NCBI GenBank assembly: GCA_020048295.1 | Contig: JAIFMT010000216.1 | Coordinates: 1 to 7,226 of the forward strand | Source of the DNA: Rhodoferax sp. | GTDB lineage: Bacteria > Pseudomonadota > Gammaproteobacteria > Burkholderiales > Burkholderiaceae | Length of the DNA: 7,226 bases | Direction: 5' to 3' | Shown: piece by piece, positions 1-6,715 of the stretch | Numbering within the stretch: the first letter of the stretch is position 1 | How the letters are laid out: every line of letters begins with the position of its first letter | The notes under the pieces: model-generated | Seen by the model: the letters and a program-made list of their open reading frames with translations, nothing else | Databases searched by the model: none | Told to the model about the DNA's origin: nothing | Position numbers and translations under genes: made by a program

Positions 1-22
1 ATATCCATGGCGGAATCCTTTT
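1..22 (-). promoter_or_regulatory. possible ribosome binding site and start codon of a gene leaving the left edge
   Basis: Read on the minus strand, AAAAGGA (22-16) is followed by a 7-base spacer and an ATG at 8-6, after which only two bases remain. The spacing and purine-rich box fit a real translation start, so a minus-strand gene may begin here and continue outside the window. Only one full codon is visible, so the product cannot be guessed. The same short arrangement could occur by chance in this AT-richer stretch. Confidence 0.35.
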
Positions 23-154
23 GTATCTGCCACCCATATCGATTCGACCACAAGCATTCTTGAGATGATGTCCAAAAACAAGTCAACTCATGCGCCTGAG
101 GTGGCGATTCGCACGTTTTTGGCACATTCTTCGTTCTCTGTCGCTCAGACCCAC

Positions 155-334
155 CAGAACACTATGCAAACCACCCCAGCGTAAGTGGTTGATTTCATTG
201 AACGTGGTCTCTTGAATAGTCAAGAGACCAACAGAGAACAGAGAGAGAAAACGCGGGTTTTTACGCCAAAAACGCCCAAAATGACGCAATTTCAGGAGCA
301 GAACACTCAAGAGGCAGTTGCCGTAAGTGTTTGA
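155..334 (+). repeat. diverged direct repeat, two copies about 144 bp apart
   Basis: CAGAACACT occurs at 155-163 and again at 299-307. In each case it is followed 23-25 bases later by CGTAAGTG[G/T]TTGA (180-192 and 322-334, one mismatch in 13). The order and near-equal spacing of two shared blocks suggest an old duplication of a unit of about 36-38 bases, with the inverted repeat at 205-230 between the copies. The sequence between the shared blocks has diverged, so this could also be coincidence. Confidence 0.35.
205..230. repeat. perfect 11-bp inverted repeat (hairpin, 4-base loop)
   Basis: TGGTCTCTTGA and its exact reverse complement TCAAGAGACCA flank the loop ATAG. There is no T-run after it on either strand, so it does not look like an intrinsic terminator. 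It could be an operator for a dimeric regulator, a structured 5' leader of a minus-strand gene starting at position 8, or a remnant of a small repeat element. The dyad is directly visible; its function is unknown. Confidence 0.6.
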
Positions 335-349
335 AAACGTTGGGGATTT

Positions 350-385
350 TGAAAAAGAAAAGCCCAACTGGAAATAGTTGGGCTT
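350..385 (-). terminator. rho-independent terminator of the tRNA-Met transcript
   Basis: AGCCCAACT (361-369) and AGTTGGGCT (376-384) form a perfect 9-bp GC-containing stem, extended to 10 bp by A360/T385, around a 6-base loop. On the minus strand the stem is followed directly by a T-rich tract (TTTCTTTTTC, 360-351). It begins 9 bases beyond the CCA end of the tRNA. On the plus strand no T-run follows, so it acts for minus-strand transcription. Confidence 0.85.
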
Positions 386-393
386 GAAATGAC

Positions 394-470
394 TGGTGGT
401 GATAGGTGGATTTGAACCACCGACATCAGCATTATGAATGCTGCGCTCTAACCAACTGAGCTATATCACC
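394..470 (-). tRNA. tRNA-Met (anticodon CAT), probably elongator
   Basis: The minus strand folds into a complete 77-base cloverleaf. It has a 7-bp acceptor stem GGTGATA/TATCACC, discriminator A, encoded CCA (396-394), a D-arm with TAGCTCAGTTGGTTAGAGC, an anticodon stem CAGCA/TGCTG, and a T-arm GGTGG/CCACC with loop TTCAAAT. The anticodon loop TTCATAA places CAT at 436-434. The first acceptor pair is G-C and the anticodon stem lacks the three G-C pairs of initiator tRNA, so it is not tRNA-fMet. A CAT anticodon could also belong to the lysidine-modified tRNA-Ile2; overall resemblance to elongator tRNA-Met makes Met more likely, but sequence alone does not settle this. Confidence 0.93.
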
Positions 471-481
471 GACGGAGCGAG

Positions 482-487
482 ATTATA
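482..487 (-). promoter_or_regulatory. -10 box of the tRNA-Met promoter
   Basis: On the minus strand a perfect TATAAT (487-482) sits 11 bases before the tRNA 5' end. This would give a transcript start near 475 and a leader of a few bases that RNase P would remove. No good TTGACA-like -35 lies at the proper distance; the nearest TTG-containing stretch (TTGTGC) is too close. A strong -10 with a poor -35 is common for tRNA genes. Confidence 0.6.
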
Positions 488-694
488 GCGGCTTGCACAA
501 CGTGATGATTGATCGCCGAGACTTTTGTGAGGGGTGTGCAGCGATTGACCGATGTCGTGGGGGCTCGCGGGTTTGTGCGCTAGACTCTGTAAGGATTTTT
601 TAATAAAAGTCAGCATCGGTACGCTCGAACCTGGTGTTTTTTGTCACCAATCCAACGAGCAGGAGACGCTTATTAACAAACCAAAAAGGTTGCG
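488..694. other. divergent intergenic region between tRNA-Met and the flavoprotein gene
   Basis: This region must carry the plus-strand promoter of the oxidoreductase gene, but I see no convincing -35/-10 pair. TTGACC (545-550) has no good -10 at 16-18 bases, and TAGACT (581-586) lacks a -35. A short dyad TGGTG/CACCA around a T-rich loop lies near 632-649. The probable ribosome binding site is AAAAAGG at 683-689, 5 bases before the ATG at 695. Confidence 0.4.
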
Positions 695-2062
695 ATGAAA
701 AGTACAGATGTTTTGATTCTCGGTGGCAGTGCGGCGGGTCTCGTAACAGCCATGTCGGCGCGGATTCATTGGTCAGAAAGAGAAATCACCCTGGTGAAGA
801 AGGAGCGTGAAGTGATGGTGCCTTGCGGCATACCGTACATCTTCGGCACGCTCGAATCCAGCGACAAGAACGTCATGCCGGTCGATGCCGCCATGAAGAG
901 CAACAACATCGTGTCGGTGGTGGATGAGGCGACCCACATTGACACCCTGCAAAAAATCGTCCACTTTGTCAGTGGTGAGCAGATCCACTACCAAAAGCTG
1001 GTGATCGCCACCGGCTCGCAGCCCATCAAGCCGAAATGGCTGGTGGGTGCTGATCTGGCTCGGGTCTATACCATTCCAAAAGACAAAACCTACCTCGACG
1101 CGATGAAGGCTGAACTGGGCAGTGCCAAAAACATCGCGGTGATTGGCGCGGGCTTCATCGGTGTGGAAATGTCCGACGAATTGGTCAAACACGGCTACGC
1201 GGTGACCCTGATTGAAAAGCTACCCGCCATTTTGAACATGGCCTTTGACGTGGAACTGGCCAACAAGATTCATGAGATGCTGGTCAGCCGGGGTGTCAAT
1301 GTCGTGGTGGGTAAGGGCATCAGCAAGGTGCTGGGCAGCAGCCAGGTGGAGGCCATCGAGCTTGACGATGGCCAGCAGTTGCCTATGGATGCGGTGATTT
1401 TGTCCATGGGCTACCGGCCCAATACCGAACTGGCCGCCAAGTCAGGTATTTACGTGGATGAAGACAACTTCATCGCGGTTGACGAGTTCATGCGCACCCA
1501 CGTGCCGGATGTGTTTGCGGTGGGCGACTGCGCCCAAAAGCGCGACTTTGTCACCCGCAAGCGGGTCTCGACCATGCTGGCTTCGACCGCCTGTGCCGAG
1601 GCGCGCATTGCCGGCATGAACCTGTTCAACCTGAATGTGGTCAAGACCTTCAGCGGCACCATTGCCATTTACTCCACCGCCATTGGTAACACTGGTTACG
1701 GAACTGCCGGGCTGACGGAGCAGCGCGCCGAGCAGGAAGGCATTGCCACACTGGTCGGTCTGTTTGAGGGCATGGACCGCCACCCCGGCAACCTGCCGGG
1801 CGCGCACAAGCAACTGGTGAAACTGGTCTCGGCCAAATACTCCGGTGTCATCATTGGCGGGGAAGTGATTGGCGGGCTGGAAGCCGGTGAACTCACCAAC
1901 GTGATTGGTCTGGCGATTCAAAACCGCATGACCGTCAACGACTTTCTGGTGATGCAGATTGGCACCCATCCATGCCTGACCGCCTCACCGGCTGCTTACC
2001 CGCTGATCAAGGCCGCAGAAATCATCGCTGGAAAGATGATGCGCAACCTGAAAGAGCATTGA
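695..2062 (+). CDS. FAD/NAD(P)-dependent oxidoreductase, CoA-disulfide reductase / NADH oxidase group
   Basis: This 455-residue flavoprotein has the two-dinucleotide fold of the pyridine nucleotide-disulfide oxidoreductase family. The N-terminal FAD site is ILGGSAAG (8-15), the NAD(P)H site is VIGAGFIGVE (149-158), and the second FAD motif is VFAVGDCA (273-280). An ATGS segment (105-108) closes the first FAD-binding part. The dimerisation domain follows from about residue 320. There is no CxxxxC redox pair. A single cysteine, C44 in VPCGIPY, sits where class III members (CoA-disulfide reductase, water-forming NADH oxidase, persulfide reductases) keep their redox cysteine. Such enzymes use NAD(P)H to reduce CoA disulfide, CoA persulfide or oxygen; which substrate applies cannot be read from sequence. 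The C-terminus carries THPCLTASP (424-432), matching the HPxLx motif of the family but with an extra cysteine, C427. No rhodanese domain is fused. It is cytoplasmic, with no signal peptide. The ATG at 695 follows AAAAAGG at a 5-base spacing and begins directly before the FAD-binding strand. It stands alone on the plus strand. Confidence 0.9.
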   Translation: MKSTDVLILGGSAAGLVTAMSARIHWSEREITLVKKEREVMVPCGIPYIFGTLESSDKNVMPVDAAMKSNNIVSVVDEATHIDTLQKIVHFVSGEQIHYQKLVIATGSQPIKPKWLVGADLARVYTIPKDKTYLDAMKAELGSAKNIAVIGAGFIGVEMSDELVKHGYAVTLIEKLPAILNMAFDVELANKIHEMLVSRGVNVVVGKGISKVLGSSQVEAIELDDGQQLPMDAVILSMGYRPNTELAAKSGIYVDEDNFIAVDEFMRTHVPDVFAVGDCAQKRDFVTRKRVSTMLASTACAEARIAGMNLFNLNVVKTFSGTIAIYSTAIGNTGYGTAGLTEQRAEQEGIATLVGLFEGMDRHPGNLPGAHKQLVKLVSAKYSGVIIGGEVIGGLEAGELTNVIGLAIQNRMTVNDFLVMQIGTHPCLTASPAAYPLIKAAEIIAGKMMRNLKEH

Positions 2063-2121
2063 TCCCGCTCGGGGGGGCTGATTAACCCGCGATGACCCCC
2101 GTAGCACCCCATTTGCCAACC
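2063..2121. other. short convergent gap, possible weak hairpin
   Basis: The flavoprotein and enoyl-CoA hydratase genes end tail to tail 59 bases apart. CGGGGG (2070-2075) and CCCCCG (2096-2101) could pair over a 20-base loop, but no T-run follows on either strand. If termination happens here it would need Rho or a structure I cannot see. Confidence 0.25.
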
Positions 2122-2901
2122 TCACTGGTGCGTGAACTGCGCCTTGCGTTTGTTGACAAATGCATCCATGCCTTCCTTCTGGTCAGCGGTGGCAAACAGC
2201 GCATGAAATAGCCGGCGTTCGAACATGATGCCGTCATTGAGCGTGCCTTCAAACGCACGGTTAACCGACTCCTTGGCGGCCATCACGGCAATTTGCGAGT
2301 AGTCGCTGATCATCAGCGCCGCGCCCAGCGCCTCGTCCATCAGCTTGTCCAGCGGCACCACGCGGCTGACCAGACCGGCGCGCTCGGCCTCGGGCGCGTC
2401 CATCATGCGCCCGGTGAGTGCCATGTCCATCGCTTTGGACTTGCCCACGGCGCGCGGCAAGCGCTGTGTGCCACCAGCGCCAGGGATGATGCCGAGCTTG
2501 ATTTCGGGCTGGCCAAAACGGGCGTTGTCGGCGGCAATGATGAAGTCGCACATCATCGCCAACTCACACCCGCCGCCCAGCGCAAAGCCGCTCACGGCGG
2601 CGATGACGGGCTTGCGCACGCTGCGGATCTGCTCCCAGTTACGGGTGATGAAGTCGCCTTTATAGACATCGGCAAAGCTGTATTTGGCCATGCCGCCAAT
2701 GTCGGCTCCTGCGGCAAAGGCTTTTTCGCTGCCGGTGATGATCATGCAGGCGATGGCTTCAGCACTATCAAAAGCTTGCAGCGCGGTGCCCAGTTCGGTC
2801 ATCAATTGATCGTTGAGGGCATTGAGCTGTTTCGGGCGGTTCAACGTGATGATGCCGACCTTGTCAGCCTCGGTGCGCACAGTAATCAATTCATATGTCA
2901 T
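2122..2901 (-). CDS. enoyl-CoA hydratase (crotonase family)
   Basis: At 259 residues this is the usual size of a single-domain bacterial enoyl-CoA hydratase, which adds water to trans-2-enoyl-CoA to give 3-hydroxyacyl-CoA in beta-oxidation and related acyl-CoA degradation in the cytoplasm. Both catalytic glutamates of true hydratases are present 20 residues apart: E113 in [11 protein letters not shown] and E133 in [19 protein letters not shown]. The oxyanion hole is seen as AAGADI (63-68) and the ALGGG segment (107-111). Keeping both glutamates argues against a mere crotonase-fold isomerase or dehalogenase. The exact acyl chain and pathway (fatty acid, phenylacetate, butanoate) cannot be told from sequence, so no symbol is given. 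The start at 2901 has AGGAG (2911-2907) 5 bases upstream. It lies 94 bases downstream of the M61 peptidase gene on the same strand and is probably a separate unit. Confidence 0.93.
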   Translation of the reverse strand: MTYELITVRTEADKVGIITLNRPKQLNALNDQLMTELGTALQAFDSAEAIACMIITGSEKAFAAGADIGGMAKYSFADVYKGDFITRNWEQIRSVRKPVIAAVSGFALGGGCELAMMCDFIIAADNARFGQPEIKLGIIPGAGGTQRLPRAVGKSKAMDMALTGRMMDAPEAERAGLVSRVVPLDKLMDEALGAALMISDYSQIAVMAAKESVNRAFEGTLNDGIMFERRLFHALFATADQKEGMDAFVNKRKAQFTHQ

Positions 2902-2930
2902 GCAGACTCCTGATGATGGGGTGGTAAGCT

Positions 2931-2958
2931 TTTATATAAGAAATAGGGCTTTAGCCCT
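2931..2958 (-). terminator. possible terminator after the M61 peptidase gene, overlapping a possible promoter of the hydratase gene
   Basis: AGGGC/GCCCT (2945-2949, 2954-2958) form a 5-bp stem with a 4-base loop. On the minus strand it is followed by ATTTCTTATAT, which is T-rich but interrupted. The same tract contains TATAAA (2936-2931), which could be a -10 box for the hydratase gene about 30 bases upstream of its start codon. No good -35 lies 16-18 bases before it. The stem is short, so either role is uncertain. Confidence 0.35.
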
Positions 2959-2995
2959 TATGCAGTATGTGCCGACAGCTATCTAATAAATAGTT

Positions 2996-4807
2996 TTAAC
3001 TATCCAGCCAGGCATCCACGAGCTGGGATTGGCCAACGCTGAGTTTCACAAGTTTGGCGCTTTCAGGCAAAGTCATCGGGAGCGTCAGCAGCCGCTGGTC
3101 ACGCGCCAGCAGTGCCTTGAAGCTTTTGGCGGGCCCCAGATACAGCGGCAAATCAGTAAGCTTGGATAGCCGCCAGGCCTGCAACGCCTTGCCCTGGCCG
3201 ACTTCAATGCCCAGCCATTCGTCGCCTGCTGCCATGCCGGCGTGTTCGGCCGCGCCATCACGCAGCACGCCTTTGATATGGATGCCATGGTTCTCGGTGA
3301 CCCGCAAGCCCAGCTGCTCGGCCAGTGGCGCGGCTTCTTCGGCGTAAGTCACGCCTTGCGCCTGCAATAGCTCTTTCAGTGGCAGGTCATCCGTGCCATG
3401 CACCCACTGCGCCAGCCGTTGCGAAAACGATTCGCCGGACAATTCCTGCAGCACTGCGGCCAGGTCGCTTTGTGTCATGGGCCCGCCCTGGCAACGTTGC
3501 CACAGTGCGCGCATGACGGCCATCAGGCAGGTTTTCCCACCCTGGCGCAGACTCAAATCCAGGCACAACGCCACCAGCGAGCCCTTGGTGTAGTAGCTGA
3601 TGGTGGCGTTGACGCTGTTTTCGTCTTGCCGGTAGTACTTGACCCAGGCATCAAAACTGGCTTGTGCCACGCTTTGCACTTTGCGTCCTGGCGATTGCAG
3701 TACGCCATTGATCGTCTTGTTCAGCAGCACCAGGTAGGTGGTATCGTCAATCAGCGCCGCGCGGCGCAGCAACAGGTCGTCAAAGTAGCTGGTGAAGCCT
3801 TCAAAAAACCACAACAGTTCGGTGTAGTTTTCTTGGGCGTAGTCGTAGTGGGCAAACTCTGACGGGCGCAGCCGCTTGACGTTCCAGGTGTGAAAGTACT
3901 CGTGACTGATCAGGCCCAGCAGCGTGGTGTAGCCGTCTGCAGCTGCCAGTGTCTTGGATTGGCCCAGCCGAGGTAAATCAGCGCGCTTGCAGATCAGCGC
4001 GGTGCTCTGGCGGTGCTCCAGTCCGCCATAACCGTTATCCACAGCGCTCAGCATGAACAGGTAGTGGCTGTGCGGTGGGCGGTTGCTGCTGCTGCGGGCT
4101 TTGCCACGCGGCGCGGCACCATGCCAGAAGTTGATTTCGGCCTCGCAAATGGCTTGCGTATCGGCCAGTAACCGAGCACCGTCAAAACTGGCGGTGGCCC
4201 CGGCCACCACAAAGCGGTGCTCAATGCCGCCGGCCACAAACGAGCCACACCATAGCGCGCCCAGTTCCACCGGCGAATCGAGCAGCTCGTCGTAATTGGC
4301 CGCCAAGTAGCTGCCGAATCCCCGGGCGGTTACCTTTTGCGGTGTCAGCGCCGTGGCCACCTGCCAGCTCGGCGGCAGTTCGTCGTTAGACAAACTCAGC
4401 ACATGTGGCTGCTCTTCTTGCCCGTGAACGCGCAGGCACAGGCTGGTGCCATTGAAGAAGCCGCGTTGCGTATCGAGCCAGGCAGTGCGCACCGAGCTGT
4501 CAAACGCATACACCTCGTAGCTCAGCACCAGCGGTTTTTCTGCCTCGCAATGAATTTTCCAGGTGCATTTGTCGCGCTGGGTGATCTGCAGGGCAGTCGC
4601 GCCCTGGTGCGCTTGCAGGCGCTGCAGGTGCTTGGCAAACTCGCGCACCAGGTAGCTGCCAGCAATCCACACCGGCAGGCTGACAATTTGCTGCGCGCTG
4701 GGGTGGGCAATGGTCAGCGTGATGCCAAACAGGTGCGCGTGCAGGTTTTGCACTCGCACCTGAAAGCGCACCGGTGCCAGCGCCGTAAGTCGTGATGTTG
4801 TTGTCAT
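2996..4807 (-). CDS. M61-family metallopeptidase (glycyl aminopeptidase type) with PDZ-like domain
   Basis: This 603-residue protein matches the usual length and layout of bacterial M61 peptidases. An N-terminal beta-rich domain (about 10-180) is followed by a gluzincin catalytic domain and a C-terminal PDZ-like segment (about 495-560, including GIHIKGVLRDGAAEHAG). The zinc motif HEYFH is at 302-306. E336 in WFFEGFTSY aligns with the third zinc ligand of the WLNEGFA motif in M1 aminopeptidases. GYGGLEH (259-265) corresponds to the GxMEN-like substrate-recognition strand. The catalytic set is complete. The related Sphingomonas enzyme removes N-terminal glycine or alanine; the substrate here is unknown. 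There is no signal peptide, so it is probably cytoplasmic. The ATG at 4807 overlaps the dsbC stop (ATGA, 4 bases). No Shine-Dalgarno precedes it, suggesting translational coupling as the last gene of the hydroxylase-dsbC operon. Confidence 0.92.
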   Translation of the reverse strand: MTTTSRLTALAPVRFQVRVQNLHAHLFGITLTIAHPSAQQIVSLPVWIAGSYLVREFAKHLQRLQAHQGATALQITQRDKCTWKIHCEAEKPLVLSYEVYAFDSSVRTAWLDTQRGFFNGTSLCLRVHGQEEQPHVLSLSNDELPPSWQVATALTPQKVTARGFGSYLAANYDELLDSPVELGALWCGSFVAGGIEHRFVVAGATASFDGARLLADTQAICEAEINFWHGAAPRGKARSSSNRPPHSHYLFMLSAVDNGYGGLEHRQSTALICKRADLPRLGQSKTLAAADGYTTLLGLISHEYFHTWNVKRLRPSEFAHYDYAQENYTELLWFFEGFTSYFDDLLLRRAALIDDTTYLVLLNKTINGVLQSPGRKVQSVAQASFDAWVKYYRQDENSVNATISYYTKGSLVALCLDLSLRQGGKTCLMAVMRALWQRCQGGPMTQSDLAAVLQELSGESFSQRLAQWVHGTDDLPLKELLQAQGVTYAEEAAPLAEQLGLRVTENHGIHIKGVLRDGAAEHAGMAAGDEWLGIEVGQGKALQAWRLSKLTDLPLYLGPAKSFKALLARDQRLLTLPMTLPESAKLVKLSVGQSQLVDAWLDS

Positions 4808-5520
4808 TTAACGATGGCTTGTGCCAGTTTCTGCTCAATCTGATCGGCCCCGATGGCCCCTGGAATCCTGGAGCCATCGGCAAACACCAGTGTCGGCGTG
4901 CCGGTGATTTTGTATTTTTTACCCAATGCCACATTGCGGTCCACCGCCTGTGTGTCGCATTTGGCATCTGTGGGCTCGACGTTCTTGAGCATCCAGTCTT
5001 GCCACGATTTCGCCTTGTCTTTGGCGCACCAGATATTCTTGGATGTTTCGTGCGATTTGGGCCCCAGCACCGGGTAAAGAAACATGTGGATGGTGATGTT
5101 GTCCACAGTTTTCAGGTTTTCCTCAAAGCGCTTGCAATAACCGCAGTTGGGGTCTTCAAACACCGCCAGCTTGCGTTTGCCATTGCCGCGCACGATGGTA
5201 AAGGCATCTTTGACCGGTAATTTGTCAAACGCAATGGCCGTGAGTTTGTCAATCCGCTCTTCGGTCAGGTTGCGCCGTTGCCGGGTGTCGATCAGGTTGC
5301 CTTGCACCAGGAAGTTGCCCTGTGCATCGGTGTAATAAATGTCGGTGCCATTGACGCGCAGCTCATACAGGCCATCCATCGGCGTTTTGCTGATCTCGTC
5401 AATCTTTTCCAGCTGCGGCAGGCGCTCGGCCAGGTTTTTACGAATGGCGGCCTCTTGCGCGGTGGCAGCGGTGGCCGCCAGCAGGGCGCAGGCGAGCAAG
5501 GTGGTATTGATTCGGTTCAT
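4804..5520 (-). CDS. dsbC: thiol:disulfide interchange protein DsbC (periplasmic disulfide isomerase)
   Basis: This 238-residue protein is the periplasmic disulfide isomerase that reshuffles wrong disulfides in exported proteins and is kept reduced by DsbD. Residues 1-21 form a signal peptide ending ATA before QEAA. Residues about 22-80 make the DsbC/G dimerisation domain, followed by a linker and a thioredoxin fold. The active site is CGYC (126-129), preceded by VFEDPN, the exact DsbC form. The cis-proline loop is GTPT (P209). C165 and C188 match the second, structural disulfide of DsbC, which favours DsbC over DsbG. The ATG at 5520 shares one base with the upstream hydroxylase stop (TGATG), and no ribosome binding site is evident, so coupled translation is likely. 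The 3' end overlaps the M61 peptidase start by 4 bases. Confidence 0.95.
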   Translation of the reverse strand: MNRINTTLLACALLAATAATAQEAAIRKNLAERLPQLEKIDEISKTPMDGLYELRVNGTDIYYTDAQGNFLVQGNLIDTRQRRNLTEERIDKLTAIAFDKLPVKDAFTIVRGNGKRKLAVFEDPNCGYCKRFEENLKTVDNITIHMFLYPVLGPKSHETSKNIWCAKDKAKSWQDWMLKNVEPTDAKCDTQAVDRNVALGKKYKITGTPTLVFADGSRIPGAIGADQIEQKLAQAIVK

Positions 5521-6632
5521 CAGCGTGCCGCCCAGGCTTTGGCCGGACCGCTGTGCTCAAAACCCTGCATGCCCCAGTTGCGTAGCGATTGCCAGACGCT
5601 GCCGTCTTTGGAAAACAGCTGTTGCAACCCGTCCATGGCCAAGGCACTGGCCGTTACCTCGGTGCGGCGCGCGCGCTCGTAGCGGCGCAGCAGCTTGGCA
5701 TCGCCCACGCTGCGCCAGTATTCACGGCTGTGCAGCACGCTGGCCAATTCGGCCACGTCGCCCAGTCCCAGGTTCAGCCCCTGCCCGGCCAGCGGATGCA
5801 CGTTGTGCGCGGCATCACCCACCAGCGCCCAGGACTGGCCATTGGCGTTGCCCACCCAGCGGCTGGCCTGTGCGGTTTGCAGCGGCCAGGCGTGGCGGGT
5901 GCAGCTCAGACTGAGATGGCCCAACGCGTTGCCACTGACTTGTTCGAGCTCGGCACAAAAATCTTCTTCACTGGCCTCGAGCAGGCTTTGCACGCGGTTT
6001 TCCTGCACCGACCAGACGATGCTCACCTCGCGCCCCTGTTCGCCCTGCAAGGGCAAAAACGCCAGGATTTCGCCGGTGGTGAACCATTGGCGGGCGATTT
6101 GCCCGTGCGGTAGTTCGCAGTTCAGCCGGGTGGCAATGGCCTGCTGCGGGTAGCGTGCCACGGCAAACTCCACGCCAAATTCGGCGCGGGTGCGGCTGGC
6201 CTTGCCTTCGCACACCACCGTCAGCGTGGCTGGGCGCGGTGCATCAAGCAGCTCGATGTGCGGCTGAAAACGCACCGCATCGCTCAATTGCGCCTCCAGT
6301 GCGGGCACATCCACAATCCAGGTCAGCGCTGGCACACCCAGGTCAAGCGCAGAGAAATTCACCTCGCCGCCGTTGTCGCCCAGCACACGCATGTCCGTCA
6401 CCGCCGTGGCGTGCTGCGCATCGGGCCAGCAGCGCACCGATTCGAGCAGGGCTTTGGACTTGGCGTTGAGCGCATAGGCGCGCACATCAGGGTCAACGGC
6501 AGCCGGGGCTAGCGGCGGCTGAGTGACCAGGCCCACGCGCAGCCGCTCACGGGCCAGCAGCAGGGCTAATGTATGGCCGGCAATGCCGCCACCGCGTATG
6601 CAAATATCAAAATGATGCTTCATGCGCGCCAT
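5520..6632 (-). CDS. UbiH/UbiF/VisC/COQ6-family FAD-dependent hydroxylase (probable ubiquinone biosynthesis)
   Basis: This 370-residue flavoprotein monooxygenase belongs to the family that hydroxylates the ubiquinone ring at C1, C5 or C6. The FAD-binding GGGIAG is at 14-19. The mid-protein DG motif appears as CEGKASRTR (141-149), with E instead of the usual D. The second FAD motif is GDAAHNVHPLAGQGLN (272-287), diagnostic for the UbiH/COQ6 group. It is slightly shorter than typical UbiH (about 390). Which ring position it hydroxylates cannot be read from sequence, so no symbol is given. Two in-frame starts are possible, at 6632 and at 6623 (M4), and neither has a Shine-Dalgarno. A TACAAT box covering the first ATG favours the second (MKHHFDICIRGGG), perhaps on a leaderless transcript. 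It is the first gene of the operon with dsbC and the M61 peptidase. Confidence 0.9.
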   Translation of the reverse strand: MARMKHHFDICIRGGGIAGHTLALLLARERLRVGLVTQPPLAPAAVDPDVRAYALNAKSKALLESVRCWPDAQHATAVTDMRVLGDNGGEVNFSALDLGVPALTWIVDVPALEAQLSDAVRFQPHIELLDAPRPATLTVVCEGKASRTRAEFGVEFAVARYPQQAIATRLNCELPHGQIARQWFTTGEILAFLPLQGEQGREVSIVWSVQENRVQSLLEASEEDFCAELEQVSGNALGHLSLSCTRHAWPLQTAQASRWVGNANGQSWALVGDAAHNVHPLAGQGLNLGLGDVAELASVLHSREYWRSVGDAKLLRRYERARRTEVTASALAMDGLQQLFSKDGSVWQSLRNWGMQGFEHSGPAKAWAAR

Positions 6633-6659
6633 TGTAGAAGTGCCGTCGCAGGCGGTGAA
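6631..6659 (-). promoter_or_regulatory. candidate sigma-70 promoter of the hydroxylase-dsbC-M61 operon
   Basis: On the minus strand TTCACC (6659-6654) and TACAAT (6636-6631) are separated by exactly 17 bases, matching the sigma-70 consensus at 4 and 5 of 6 positions. The expected transcript start, about 6-8 bases past the -10, is 6625-6623. This coincides with the A of the second possible start codon (6623). The -10 box itself covers the first two bases of the upstream ATG. Other promoters further upstream, in the 140-base gap shared with clpB, are possible. Confidence 0.5.
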
Positions 6660-6715
6660 ACCCGCTGAAATGGCACTGGAATCGCTACGGAAAAGCGCTG
6701 CGGGCCGCTTGCCTG

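Larger units (their letters stand above)
23..349. other. intergenic stretch without a convincing gene
   Basis: No reading frame here looks like a real protein on either strand. A minus-strand frame at 367-83 starts inside the tRNA terminator hairpin and has an unnatural, arginine- and phenylalanine-rich composition. A plus-strand frame is open from the left edge to a TAA at 182-184, but I recognise nothing in its 60 codons. The stretch is lower in GC than the flanking genes. It holds a perfect hairpin (205-230), a diverged direct repeat (155-192 and 299-334) and a purine-rich run around 231-254. If a gene starts at position 8 on the minus strand, its promoter should lie here; I see no box pair good enough to name. 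Confidence 0.5.

Noticed and set aside
2..184. Plus-strand frame open from the left edge to a TAA at 182-184, possibly the end of an upstream gene
   Set aside because: The 60 codons show no recognisable motif, and the likely minus-strand start at position 8 conflicts with it. Sixty open codons in this composition can be chance.
83..367. 94-codon minus-strand reading frame next to the tRNA
   Set aside because: It starts inside the tRNA terminator hairpin, has no ribosome binding site and an unnatural composition, and resembles no family I know.
545..586. Sigma-70 promoter (TTGACC / TAGACT) for the flavoprotein gene
   Set aside because: The two boxes are 30 bases apart, far outside the 16-18 base spacing, and neither has a suitable partner.
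2070..2101. Bidirectional intrinsic terminator between the convergent genes
   Set aside because: The stem would be 6 bp over a 20-base loop with no T-run on either side, so it does not meet the usual pattern.
2293..2913. 206-codon plus-strand frame opposite the enoyl-CoA hydratase
   Set aside because: It is an antisense shadow of a well-supported gene, rich in H, A, G and D, which is typical of complementary high-GC coding DNA.
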